A stretch of 64,000 bases of DNA from Chrysophaeum taylorii (taxonomy: Eukaryota > Sar > Pelagophyceae > Pelagomonadales > Pelagomonadaceae). The stretch is from assembly GCA_029834535.1 (NCBI GenBank), contig JAQMWT010000130.1:1-64000 (forward strand), given 5' to 3'. The position numbers and the translations under genes were made by a program. Below, piece by piece: positions 1 to 11,567 of this stretch (positions are counted from its first letter, which is position 1; each line of letters starts with the position of its first letter). The notes beneath the pieces were generated by a model. The model saw nothing but the letters and a program-made list of their open reading frames with translations, was not told the DNA's origin and did not search any database.

Positions 1-2049
1 ACAATGTCGATTCTGTTTCCTCTGTCGCTTCTGTTTCCTCCTGTAACTCTTTGTATGTCTCTTATGTTTGCTTTCGTTTGTTAGTTCATTATGTCTTCCT
101 TCCCCATTTGTTTAGCTAACACCCTTGTTGATCCCCGTGCACATGTTTATAACTCTGCTTCCGAAGAAACCTCTCAGTATTCATACATTGACGAAACTAC
201 CATTACTTCCACCCATTTACGTGAAGCTTGAGCTCAGACCAATCCTGAGCGTCCTGGCTGGTTGCAAGCCATCGCTAAAGAGTATAGCTCTCTTGGTCAG
301 CTTGGTTGCTGGGATGTTGTTCGCCTTCCTTCGACTTTTTCTGGCAACATTTGTACCCTCAAGTGGATCCTCCGCAAGAAGTATGACTCTGGCCGCTTCA
401 AATCGCACAAGGCTCGCCTCGTCGTCCGCGGTTACACCCAGGTTCACGGCATTGATTACCATGACACCTACTCACCGGTTGCCAACATCGTCACGATCCG
501 TTTCTTTCTAACCTTTGTCGCTGTTCATGACTGGGATTTGCACAAGTTGGATGTGAGCTCCGCTTTTATCCAAGCTCCCATTGACGAAGACATCTATGTC
601 TGGCCACCCGAAGGCTATGCTCCTCGCCAACCCACCGATGGTTCCAAAATCGTTTACAAGCTCCGTCGCTCTTGGTATGGTTGCAAACAAGCTTGTCGCA
701 GTTGGTGGCTTTATTTGGCACGCTTTCTCGTCAATGACTGTGGCTTCGTCCGCGGATCTGGTGACACTTGCCATTAGCTCGTGCTCAATTCTACCGTCCT
801 TCTACGTCTCGTTCTTGTCGTTGATGATCTTCTTGTGGCGCACCCTCGTCATTGCATTGGCCATTACCAAGCCTTTTTCCTCCGTTTCCGCACTTTCACT
901 GACGTCAATGAGCTTGAGCTCACCTCTTACGTTGGTCTTCGCATTACGCGTGATCGCCCTCGGAGAACCCTCACTCTTGACCAATAATCCCATGCTATAC
1001 GTGAAATCCTTACCGAACATCGCTTCATCAACAGTAAACCCGAACTGACTCCGGCTCCCAAAGGTCTTCATCTTTCTGCGGCTGATTGTCCTGCTCCTGG
1101 TTCTCCAGATCACATCTTCATGGCACGCATCCCTTTTCGCCGTATTGTTGGCTGTGTCCTCTTCATCTCCATCATGACTCGCCCTGATATCACTTGGTCC
1201 GTCAATCAGCGTGCGCGTTTTTCCCACAATCCTGGTAAATAAACCCCACTGGCACGCTTTATCCCACACTCTGCGTTATCTCAACGGTTCTCAGGATCTT
1301 GCCCTTATTCTTGGTCGCGATTCTCCCCTTCGTCTCTGTTGTGGTTATTTATTCCGACTCCAGCTGGGCCGACGACCCTGATGACCGCGACTCTACAACT
1401 GGTTTTTGTTTTCTCCTTGCTGGCTCTATATGATAGCCTACTGCTCCCGCTCGAAGTACTTACTTGCCCGCTCTTCTTTTGAAGCTGAATTGGTCGCTCT
1501 TTACGCCGCCGCTACTGCTGAGCTCTCTTTAGGCTCCTCAAACTTTTTTTGATGACTTTGATCTCCCTCGTCACACGGTACTACCAATGTATGTCGATAA
1601 TAGCACCACCGTCACCCAAGTCCGTCCGTCTCCATTGTCTCACACGGCGCACCCGTCATATTGACATTTGCTTTTACAGTACCGCCGAATATTATCATCA
1701 TCGCAACCACATCATTGATCTCCAACACACTCCCCGCCTTCACAATCTTAGCGATATATCTTAACCCGCAGGACGGAAGCTCCTTCCTTCCTCCGGCTTG
1801 GTGACTTCGTTACCTCACTTCGTGACTGACTTCACCCTGATCTCTGTTGTTTTCTTTCTTGCCACAATGCCTTTCCTGACGTCTGTCTTCCTTCAAGCTT
1901 CTCCTCTGTGAGGACCTCACTTACCCCTTTTCTTTCTTTTTCTAGCACCTGTGTGAGGAAGCTATGACACTTACCCCTGCACCACGTAAATCCAGTATCC
2001 CTACGTCATTCTCTTATCGCTAGTCTAACGCCTCATTCCAGTTGTCACA
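1..2049 (+). mobile_element. Ty1/Copia LTR retrotransposon, 3' portion (broken)
   Basis: A fossil Copia element whose 5' part lies outside the window. From about 262 to 777 the translation shows a Copia-type reverse transcriptase: LGCWDVVRLP, then FKSHKARLVVRGYTQ, then the IDYHDTYSPVANI motif, and later LHKLDVSSAFIQ and WPPEGYA. RNase H-type sequence follows to about 1760, and the element ends in a short LTR at 1952-2049. It is broken, with several breaks. Family assignment is strong because the order and wording of the motifs are diagnostic for Copia. Related copies lie at 25440-28180, 30950-33942 and 57262-58082. Confidence 0.9.
1952..2049 (+). repeat. Short Copia LTR (about 98 bp)
   Basis: The block begins TGTGAGGAAGCTATGACACT and ends CAGTTGTCACA, so it has TG...CA termini. 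Its first 36 bases are shared with the LTRs at 30950-31024 and 33868-33942 (read on the minus strand) and with 57262-57348. The 3' half matches the copies at 57262 and 28091 better than the 75-bp LTRs of the element at 30950-33942. The exact right end is inferred from the CA terminus. Confidence 0.7.
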
Positions 2050-2218
2050 ATTATGCTTCGTCTTCGTTGTCGTCTCCGCGCATATCGTACGTACGTACCC
2101 CAAGACCAGACGAGAGAGATACAGCCGCCGTTTTCGTTGCTTTGAATTGCGCGCGAAACACCAATGACAGTTTGTTTGATTCGGACCTAATATCACGAAC
2201 GTCGGTTTGTCGCAAGAT

Positions 2219-2253
2219 GGTCGGTCTCTCGAGAGACTCGAGACCGACCGACC
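2219..2253. repeat. Inverted repeat / hairpin
   Basis: GGTCGGTCTC is followed after a short loop containing TCGAG by GAGACCGACC, giving a 10-bp perfect stem plus inner TCGA pairing. The flanking sequence from 2050 to 2320 holds nothing else I recognise. Its function is unknown. Confidence 0.5.
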
Positions 2254-2320
2254 ACCAGGGCCCAGTGAGCGCACACTAATTGAGTCATCAAACTTGGAAA
2301 ATAAGATTAGAAGTAGCATC

Positions 2321-5000
2321 TCACAAAGAAAGCAATCGCCGGGCTTGCTCGCAAGATAAGGCGAGCGGCGGTCCCAGGACTTGCGCCACCACAGAACGTA
2401 TTTTTTGTTGATGACATAAACAACAGAAACGCGAGTTTCGTTCGGTCAGGAACTGGACGGCCGCGAGTACTACCCACGTCAGGAGGTTTATAAGTGCGTC
2501 AATTTTCGGTGTTGTCACGCGCCGCAGCACGTGGAGATTTACCACCCGACTAGAGGAGAGGCCTAGGACAAATAATCCGAGCGCCGTGGCGATCAGAGTA
2601 ATCAGGATTGAGGGCGAGTTGGTGGTGTGTCGCCAGTTGGACATCACGATTTTGAGCGAGGGGGTATAATTGGAATCTGCGGGAGTGTTCAGAGCGTACG
2701 CGAATTGTGGGAACTCGACGACGACGACGCGTTGGACGCGCACGAGGAGGCGAGCATCTTGAATCCGAGAAAGGCGGACGTAGCCTGCGGAGTGAAGGAT
2801 GGTGATTTTTTTTGTGTGCTAAACGCTGGCACGCACCTGAAAGCATCGTAGGCGATTGTACGCACCCTCGGGTTAAGTTCCGCACCGCGCGGATGGAGCC
2901 AACGTACATCCACTTCGGCGCTCGAACGGCGAAAACGAGACGACGACGGCAGGTGTTTATCGTAGAGAAAGCCTGGCTTGGCACCACGCAGTATCTCGGA
3001 TCATCAAGTCGACTCTTTTAATTTCCTCTTTGATGGACTTCCGTGCTGACGGAATGAGACGGAGCGCATTCACGGCACGACGATCGGGAAACAGCCAACG
3101 CTGACTCTTCTGTGTCGAGCACAAAATATCCTCGCGCGTTTTGCGTTGTCCAGCGAGGAGTACATCATATTGCTTTAAAAATGCGCTTGCTGGTTCCCGT
3201 ACGAGGTGGTGGTCTTCGAGCCCGCCACGTCGGGTAGCGGATACGGTGCAGACCGCGGCGCAATCACGCCGATTTCTAAGTCGTAAGGCACACGCCAAGG
3301 GCCGAGATCCGTCAGCGCAGCAAATAAATCGACTCCACGCCTGCAAGCTCTCCTCCACGGCCTGATGATCTCGCGGCCCCCGTCGAGCAGCCGCAGCCAA
3401 GGCACCGTTCTTGGCTGAGCCGCAACGTGGTGGCCCGACGAGCCACCGCCCGTCAACTGCGAGCGCGAAGCCTCGCAGCTGCATATCCAGCCCCCCGATG
3501 CTGGTCCCCGGACGCCATGCCTCTCCATCGCACCACTCATGCCCCGGCGCTCTCCTGGAGCGACGCAGTTTGACGCTGCCTCCTCCTGACGGCGTGCGTC
3601 CTGACTGTCCGCCTCTTCGATGGGTGCAAATCTTGCGCCATACTCCGCGACGCCCGAGCTAAAAAGTTGGCAGGATACCTCGAGCGAAACTACGCTGAAT
3701 CCAAACAGAGTTAAGCGGAGTGGAACAGTTCTGTCCTCCAAAGAGATAGTCGCCGTCAACCCAGAATTTTGACAGTGGAGGACACCGCGGGTCTGAGGGG
3801 GCGTCCTTGTCGCCGCGCTTGCGCCGGGAAATAAGACCTCGACGCGACTGCCCTCTCGAGGCAAACACTGAACAATACGAACAACTCAAGGTCCTACGCG
3901 CCCACGGGGGTGTCGTTGAAACGATCCTCGATGATGATGAGACAGACGCCCAAAAATGAGTCGAGTGACGGCTTCGCGGAATGGCGCGTCGTTCGGCGAC
4001 CTTCAACGCCACCAGGCCCAGCGCTTTGAGTCGGCGGACAATGGAACATTGTGGTAGATGATTGACGAGACGGGGGGGCGCAAGCCTGCTCGCCGGAGGG
4101 CGCAGACCTGCCTGCATCACCAGTCATGTTGTCGATGCTAGCGACGTCGTAATGACCGCCATGGACTTGGAGTGGACGGGCTCCTCTTCGACCCGACTGC
4201 CCCCCCTCATTCGTAGCTAAACGTGGCACCCCTTGCGGGGCTATGTTATGTAATCGGGCTCGGCGTCCGGGCCGAGCGGGCGTAGTGGGCGGCGGCGCGG
4301 CGTTGGTGTTCGGCAGCTCGTCGTTCACGACGGCTTCTGCGGTTTGTAAGCGGCCTGCCGCGCTTCGACTTCTTCGTCGTCGACCCCTTCGGACGGACGA
4401 ACGACCCAGCTTGATCTTGGGCTTCTTGAAAAAAAAGCTCGTAAAAACAACGAGTTACCGGAGGAGGCCTTCGCGGCGCTCGCGCTTTTCAACTTCTTGG
4501 ACGGTCTGCCTACTTTGCGCACCTCGGCCAGCGTGTCGTCGTCGTCGTCTGAGTCGTCGTCGAGGCTATTGGTGTCTTCCTCGCCTCTAATAAGACCTCT
4601 TCGTCGTCGTCGCCGGCCGCAGCGCGATTGGACCCGTCGATATGCGCGGCCTGGACGACGAGATCATCAGCGTCCGACGGGATCGGGCGCTGGAGCGACA
4701 CGAAAGCAGCCTTTTCCATGTCTGTTAGCTCGCACACAGCGCTTTCCTAAAGCGCGCACCTCCGCTCGAAATGCCGAATAAAGCGCTGCGCGCATCCACA
4801 AACGTCGCCGTCATTGTTGTCCCGCACTTCCGGCATCAGCTTTGCGCGCGCAGCGACGACGACGTCCAGAGCAGAAGACATGTACCCATACATGATTCAA
4901 AATTATTACAACGTCCACACCGTCTGTCCACGAGGGCGGGGGTGGTATGAAAATAAGGTCCAAGATCGCCCTGGGCGCTGCCACCAGTGTGGCGGTAGCA
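2321..5000 (-). other. Decayed coding-like tract with membrane segments
   Basis: No intact gene was recognised. The minus strand shows protein-like stretches that change frame. Between 2321 and 2743 the translation has two hydrophobic segments that look like membrane helices (around SILITLIATALGLFVLG and LINLLTWVVLAAV). Around 3000-3150 there is a charged helical stretch (SIKEEIKRVDLMIRD). The pattern fits the remnant of a multi-pass membrane protein and resembles the remnants at 15900-18040 and 19669-21190. A many-intron gene cannot be excluded, but no convincing GT-AG chain was found. Confidence 0.3.
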
Positions 5001-5353
5001 TGGGAACCTCACGGACGAGTCTGTGATGGTCTTCTCACCTCTAGAAGTCATTATTAAGGAGAGTTCTCAATTTTTGTCTATAATTTATTAATTTCCGACA
5101 AGGCGAATTTCGTCGTGCTCTAGAAACTCTCACACACCGTCGAATTGGATCTTCGTGATTTTTCAGCGCGTAGAGGGGCCCAAGACGCGTCGCTTGTGCA
5201 CATAAAACCCACCTGTTGCTCACACACCCCGGCCCCTGAATTTCGGCGCTCTTAGGTGGTTCTTAACTGTAGATCTATTCTAGGGAGTAGGAAAATCGGG
5301 GCCATTTTGGACGTATTTCAAAATAACCCAGCAATCGGATTTATTTAGCCCCC

Positions 5354-5437
5354 GGTGTGGTGTGGTGTGGTGTGGTGTGGTGTGGTGTGGTGTGGTGTCG
5401 TGTCGTGTCGTGTGGTGTGGTGTGGTGTGGTGTGGTG
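5354..5437. repeat. (TGTGG)n microsatellite with TGTCG variants
   Basis: A run of TGTGG pentamers is interrupted in the middle by several TGTCG units. It gives spurious V/W/C-rich open frames on one strand and H/T-rich ones on the other. Confidence 0.95.
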
Positions 5438-5866
5438 CATACATAGCGGCTTCGGAAAAAAAAAAAAACGCCCCCTTGGTTTCTTTCGGATCGTGCGCAA
5501 TGCGGATTTCGCCGACGTGACGCGCAGTCTTGTCGACGAGCAAATGACGGAATGCGGAAGGCAGAACGAGGTGGGCGACGGGCACTGCGGCGGCTACCGT
5601 ACGGTAGCGCGCGGCAGGTTCTCCTGAAGCGCGGTATTTATATGCGTCGACTCAATCTCTGCCGCGCAAATACGTCGAGATGGCGCGCGATGTGGTTGCA
5701 AGAGGATCTGAGGACAACCCTGACAAAGGCTCCGCGCGTTGCAAGGAGGCCGTCGGATCTTCTTCGTGGACCCGTCGGCTGCACTCAGCAGCCCCGCCGC
5801 CACTACTTGTTCGGGTGCACCGACGGTCTAGTTGGCCCGGGCCAACGTTTAGTCGACTTCGCTTCT

Positions 5867-5892
5867 GGACGGACGGACGGACGGACGGACGG
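5867..5892. repeat. (GGAC)n microsatellite
   Basis: About six tandem GGAC tetramers. Confidence 0.95.
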
Positions 5893-6868
5893 AGATTCGA
5901 CGGTGATGGGACCTTCGAAGACGTGCCGATACATCAGTCGCTGCACACCGGGAGAGAGAGTCGGGAAGACCTGGTATTTCTTCACGACGGCAGAGTTCAC
6001 TACACGTCCTGCGTGATAAGCGCCTTGAACTCGAGCAAGCTGCCATCAAAGCACACAGATGGCTACCCGCAGCCAACGAGCGACACTTAGTGTGCTACTA
6101 ATTCTCGCGCTTGACTCGCCGCCGCCGCTTTGACTGCAGACGGATAGTGCGCAAGCTAGATAAGAGAGCGCGGTACGAGCCCATCGGCGACGAGACGAGG
6201 ACGATGGTTCCTTCTCCTTTCTTTTCGCATTGTACCAAATAAAATTTCTGGACTAGCCTAGAGGTCGCGCTATAAAATCGAAGCCCGTGGATGATGCAAG
6301 CTTTCAGGAGTATGGTCGTTTGTAGGTTCAGGGTCGGTGAAGTAGATCAAGAGATGGGAGCACGCGGTCGTCGTCGCAGGAGGGGGATGAACGTAGTAGA
6401 CGGTGGAGCTGTCGACGCCGTCGTCCAGGAGACGAGGCGTCGTTGCCGTCCTCATCTCTCTTGGCGACGGCCTGGATCTCGGGCCTTAGGGGACGCGAAA
6501 GTTGCGGCGGCTCGCGAAGCGAGGAGCCCGCGAGCTCGAAGAAGCAGTGGGATGCGACGGCGACGGGGGGCGCGAGGGTTCAATGTTTCCTCAAGCCGCG
6601 CCTTGGCGAGGACCTCGGAGCTCAAAGGCGAGAGGCTCGCCGCACTTCTCGCGGATCTCAACGCTTATCATTCTTCGGCAGTTTGTTTTCCCCTACGTAT
6701 AGGCGCGTTGCACGCGGCGACCCGTGTGGCTGGCATCGAACAAGGTGCCGGCCTCGACGAGCAAGCCGTCGACTTGGAGCGTGAGCAGAGAGTGGGTGCG
6801 CTTCTAAGAACCCGAGACTAGGATGTATCGGAACCTGGCCGAGACCGACCTGGCAAACGGCGGGAGGC

Positions 6869-7070
6869 ACGGTTTGGCTGAAACGACGCGCCATCTTCGA
6901 TAAGCACAAGTTGTTGTTGTTGAGCTAACTGTTTTGCTGAAATGACACGCGCCATCTTCGATAAGCACAAGGTGCAAGACCATATGATGTTGAGCTAACT
7001 GTTTTGCTGAAATGACACGCGCCATCTTCGATAAGCACGAGGTGCAAGACCATATGATGTTGAGCTAACT
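6869..7070. repeat. Tandem repeat, 70-bp unit, about 3 copies
   Basis: The phrase GCCATCTTCGATAAGCAC recurs at about 6890, 6951 and 7021. The last two units are separated by exactly 70 bp and are nearly identical; the first is diverged and about 9 bp shorter. Each full unit carries GTTGAGCTAACT and a CATATG hexamer. No protein frame is kept across units. Confidence 0.9.
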
Positions 7071-7159
7071 GGCGCCTCCCAAGTGCGCTGACCGATATCC
7101 ATTATTCTCAAGATTTTTCGGGATTTTGTACACGAACGGCGGTGTGCGGCGAGCCGATG

Positions 7160-9175
7160 ACGCCCACTAGCCGTTCAAGGCTCGAAGCGGCCCTCCATCT
7201 ACCCCTCGCGTTTCGTGAGGTTTTAGAGACGTTAGACTTGCGTCGAAATTAATTATGCGCTTGTTTGTGGGGGTTCCGCGGGCACATCTCTTTCTCTTTC
7301 GGGATAATTCCACGAAGACCGCCTCAACGACGGGCTCGCAGTAGGGTTGCAGGGGACTCACTTGTCGCAGTGGAGGCGCGCATGGCGATTGGCTTGTCGA
7401 CCTTGGCCTTGCAGTCGAAGATGCCGAGGCTGTACGTCTTCTTTTTTTATATTGTGTGTGGCGCGTTCTCCTCGGTCTCTACGTTCTCGTTGTGGCAGAG
7501 GCTGGCTGCGGTCCGCCACTTAGGCCCGATTGGCGTCGAGAGGGCGCTGGTGGCACGAGTCGTCGATGGCTTCATGCTTCAGGAAGTTCCTTCCGGCAGT
7601 ACCAGTTGTCCCACTTCCTGCCGCGCCCAGAGGATTTCACCGGAACCGTTGCGCTTCATCTTCCCAGAGTCATCGAGCTGGGCAAACTTCGGTGACAAAA
7701 GATGGTCTCGTCGACGAGCGCCTGCGCGTGCGCAATGACCAGCTCCTTATAGACTGGTTATTTCATCTCGCGAAGCTAGGCGACGATGCTCACCACCTTC
7801 GCCTCGGCCTCCTCGAGGTAGCAAGCCTTCCGACCCAAAATCTTCTTCGACGCAGAGATGCTGTCGGCAACGTAGGTGTTGATCGCGTTCTCTTTTCACG
7901 CCACGTCTTCGCCGTACAGCCGGTTACGCTCGTTGATGATCACGTTGAGCCCGCGCGTCGCACCCTTCGCCTAGAGTGGGGCCCAGTCTGCAGACGAAAT
8001 CAATATCTAGTTCGGGTCTCGAGTGGATCCTATGGCGCGGCCGGCGCCGCTGGCGCTGGCATCCGTGCCGACGTTAGGTGCGCCTACGCCGTGATCGCCG
8101 TCACCGCGTCGTCCGACCCGCAAAGATCTTGGACAAGTCGGCAAACGGCGCTAGCTCCAACCGCGCGCGAACTCGTGTCGATCCTCGACGGTCTGTTGTT
8201 TCGAGGCATTGGAGATCATCCCCCCGATGGCCATGACGCTAACTGCCACGGATATGGGGAACTGCTTCTCTTCCTTCGGGGGACCTCGCAGGGCGCATCG
8301 CATCGCGCGCACGTAGATAATATTTTCCCGCAAAGAAAATAGACCTGGAAGACTTTGAGAATAACTGGTAGCGAGAACTCGTTCAAGCTGCTTAACCACT
8401 ACAGCACGAAGGACGCTCGCGGATAATGTACCCGTAGGTTGTGTCCGCATTTGATTGGTCCGGATGTGTCCGCATCCGCTCGTGGCGGGGCTCCCGCATC
8501 AGCGACGGTGTCCACGTCCGCGCGTCATCCGCATCCGCGGCTACGGACCCGCGTCTGGCGGGACGTCCGAACGCCCGATTAGATCTGTTTTGCTTTCGCC
8601 ATGGACAGGGGGGAGCTAGAGGAGAAGCTCTGACCTTCAAGCCAGGTGCCGCCCGGTGGTGGTATTCGTGCCAGGAGGTACGAGCCGCTGGAAGTGGAGA
8701 CGGCGGCAAAAGGAAGGGCGTCATCAAAAAGAAGATGTCCAGGTCCGAGGACGACAGGCCACGAGAAGAGTCCTGACTCTTGGTAACCCATTGTTGAGCA
8801 TCGGAGACGCGACCTCCCACAGCACATCAGCAGACGTGCTATGCGTATCCGCATCTGCTGGCTATCCGCTGGCTGTCCGCATCTGGTAGGTGCCCCGTTC
8901 GCAAATTCGGTCACGATCCAAACCTGCGGGTCGGATGCGGACACGATTCGATCATCCTCCCAGCGCTCGATCAACTGGGACTGCGAGATTGCGTTTGCCG
9001 GCAACACGTTCTTTCGCGTGCGCGACCCCTTCCGACTCTATATAAGACCGTATGCTCGGCCCGGGATATCTTTTATTAATGACCGGTAACCGCGCTGAGA
9101 AATGCATCGCAACGCTCTTTTGCTCTGGGCGGGCGCCGGCTTCGCTCAAAACCGTACGCTCGAGGAAGGCCACAA
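7160..9175 (-). pseudogene. Decayed gene 'Y', copy A (unknown function, helical/coiled-coil)
   Basis: Not a known family to me. Minus-strand translation shows coherent protein-like segments in changing frames. Near the N-terminal side are GVAHAKER, VDRALG and LPANAISQSQLIERWEDDR (about 8950-9070) and a segment ending NNGLP near 8780. A charged helical stretch with YVADSISASKKILGR and EEAEAKVVSIV follows near 7780-7870. The N-terminal segments recur in the same order at 23700-24000 on the plus strand, so this is a genuine duplicated coding sequence and not noise. Several stops and frame changes make it a likely pseudogene, although a multi-intron gene is possible. It is divergent to block X starting about 100 bp away. 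Confidence 0.35.
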
Positions 9176-9264
9176 GCGAACTGTGACGACTGGATAGCTC
9201 TGATAAACCAAGTCATTCATGGACCTAGCGTTAAGCAACGCCGGGCTCGCCACCACGTTCTGCG

Positions 9265-10430
9265 ACCACGGAGGGCTCCGGCGATGACCGCGACGATAAG
9301 CTCTGGGAGGAAGGAACTCGAGATGAGAAGCAGCGTGGCATCGACGAGCAGTCCCGGGCAAAGGCTTCTAGAGGTCACCACCGCCTCCGGCATCGCCGTG
9401 ACGAGCCAACCGCATCACCTGTGTTCCGTCGTCGGCACGTCTGTCTCGAATATCTCCGGTACTACGGAAGGGCGAGGAGTTGATCGGGGCTCAGCCGAGC
9501 GAGCGGCGATGGCGTTGGTTTGACGCGCCTTGACCCCAAGCTTAGTTCAGCGTACCAAGATGCGCGCCGCGCAGTCAGAAGAGCTTCGAGTGGCGCTCGC
9601 CGGTCTGGCTGCAATGCGCGATGTTTCTCCCAACAAACACAACAACGGCCGCACGGCGACAGACGCTGGCGCCTGGCACGCTGCCTGTCGCGCTTCGCTC
9701 TGTGGAGCCGCGGGCCAACTGGGAGCCCTCGAGTCAGACCAACATGCGCCCAAGCGGACCTCGCGTCCGTGCCACGTCGTCGCCGCCGCCAACGCGAGCC
9801 TCAACGGCGGAATTTGGTTGTGCCCGTGGAACGAGAGATATACGGGATTCGGCGGCGACGATGGTCAGCGCGACTGCAGTCGCCTTGCTCGCGACAACCT
9901 CCCAGGTTCGAGCCGCAGAGCATCTAGCGCCCACCACCGCAGCAGGCGTATCAATCTATCGACGACATTATCTATCGGGCAGCGGGGGCATCTGAGACTG
10001 GCGGCGTCGAGCCGCTAGACTTTTCCGTTTGCTCACACTTCGGCTTCCTCACCTTCGAGCTGAGCGATTGGCCATATGGTTGGCTTCATCGCCGATGGAG
10101 TGCAGTTCAAGAAGACCAGCGTCGAACTCGTCTTATTACCGCACCTTATGTCGATCGCCGAGGACCTCGAGCTGCATCGACCGCGACCTCAACCGCGATC
10201 GAGGCGGCTCTAAACGCTGAAAATTGTCGCGTCAGGTTGTGACCCCAACGATGCCAAAGGTCGCTCGCCATGCAATTGGCCGAAAGAAGTCCGCTCGCGG
10301 GCATGTCCCGCGTACGGCAGAGATCCTGCGCACTGCCGTCCGGGACCACGGCCTATGCTCTGCTCGGGGCATCCGACGACGACGACCAGAAGGATGTCGT
10401 CAGCCAGCTGCGTCTCACGCGCAGCGAGCG
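9265..10430 (+). pseudogene. Decayed gene 'X', copy A (unknown N-terminal region)
   Basis: The plus-strand translation gives protein-like segments in shifting frames. Matches to copy B (21956-23190, minus strand) include the nucleotide phrase CCGCATCACCTGT, a segment reading roughly VxGTS, the phrase RDCSRLARD (about 9869-9900) and GVQF/KT followed by LLPHL (about 10095-10150). The same order and spacing in both copies shows common descent. Downstream, from about 10560, ankyrin motifs follow on the same strand, so X may be the N-terminal part of an ankyrin/membrane protein. No intact frame over the full length was found. Confidence 0.35.
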
Positions 10431-10559
10431 AGCGAGCTCTGGGAAGTCACTGTTTTCCAGGTCGCCGTGGCCCGTCCTCAATCACTTCAAGGTTGTGGGC
10501 TCGCGGTGTGCTCATATCGCTTTTCGGAGGACGCTGAAGAAGACACATCGAAACATCAT

Positions 10560-11566
10560 CCTCCAGCGCCGAGCGATGCGTTGCGCGACTTGTTCTCGCC
10601 GTTAAACGACGAGACGCTGCTGTGCAAGTCATGTGGTGTCCGCGCTAGAAGGTTCGTCCGACGTGCTGCGGTTGCTTACCCAAAGTCACGGCGCTGGCGT
10701 CGTTCCGTGTGTGGTTCTTCGCCGAGCGCGACGAGCACCGCGGCCTGACGGCGCTCCACGTGGCGGCGATCCGCGACGCAAGAGAAAATTCTGGAATTTT
10801 GCTTCAACATTCTCGGAATTTCGGAATCAGAATATTATTCGCGATGTGACCAACGACGCCCTTGCACAAAGCTGCACGGCCACGACGGCTCGATCAAGGA
10901 GATGAGACCAGAGCCGTCCGCCGCGGAGGGCCCGCCGCGGCCACTGGATATTGCCGCGGCGCCACGCTCGATGTGCACGCGACAGGGCCGAGTCTCAACC
11001 AGCGTGTTGATGCGGTGGCACTACACTTTCAGAGTCGTGTGCGAGGTCTTCGATCTTCCAAGTATCATCCTCCTCCGTCAACACGGCCTGCCTGCCTACT
11101 CGCGCGCGAGTTTTGCGGCATGATAACAGGCAGTTCTCACCAGCATCGCGATGCCCAGGTGTTGAGGTTGGCACGGAGGATATTGCCCTCGTCGTCTTGG
11201 TGAGCGATCGCTCGTGGATCCGGTCGGCACTCGAGAAGGGCAGCCCGTCCGATACTCTCATTAGAGTAACAATTGGCTGCCTTCGTTTTCGTCGGTCGGT
11301 TGGCGATATTCGTGGCTACGGATTTTTTTGGGTTTGTCGATTTCTGTAGGCAACGAACGCGTTGGCCGGGACATGTTCTTCGGTTTATTGCCCTTCTACG
11401 CTCGTCGAATCCGTCCGTTTGCTCGCACTATTTTGGAAAACACTTGAAAACGTGTTTCATTCGTATCACGAATTTTCGAGCCCCCGGGGAGTCGTGTCGC
11501 CGTTTGTCGTGATCGGTTTCTTCGAGAACCTCGTCGTAATCCTCGCCTACCTGTTGTTCTCAAGTA
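10560..11566 (+). pseudogene. Ankyrin-repeat plus transmembrane protein remnant
   Basis: At 10739-10780 the frame reads RGLTALHVAAIRDA, which fits the ankyrin consensus G-TALH-AA. About 70 bp further, another frame reads TTPLHKAA, the start of a second ankyrin repeat. Hydrophobic segments follow near 11280-11345 (FVFVGRLAIFVATDFFGFV) and 11490-11560 (VVIGFFENLVVILAYLLF). Ankyrin repeats followed by membrane helices are the layout of TRP-like channels and related proteins, but the family cannot be fixed here. The frames are not continuous, so it is either a pseudogene or a gene with introns I could not place. It follows block X directly. Confidence 0.4.
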
Positions 11567-11567
11567 A

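Larger units (their letters stand above)
5001..6868. other. No recognisable gene; simple repeats only
   Basis: I see no conserved domain in any frame. The stretch holds the TGTGG array at 5354-5437, the GGAC array at 5867-5892 and short open frames of arginine-rich composition typical of chance ORFs in GC-rich DNA. Confidence 0.4.

Noticed and set aside
7530-8342. 270-codon plus-strand open frame
   Set aside because: Antisense to the minus-strand Y segments, which have the recognisable helical composition; the plus reading has no motif.
9895-9915. GGTTCGAG word as a tRNA B box
   Set aside because: No matching A box, anticodon arm or acceptor stem at the needed distances; the same holds for 22750 and 36835.
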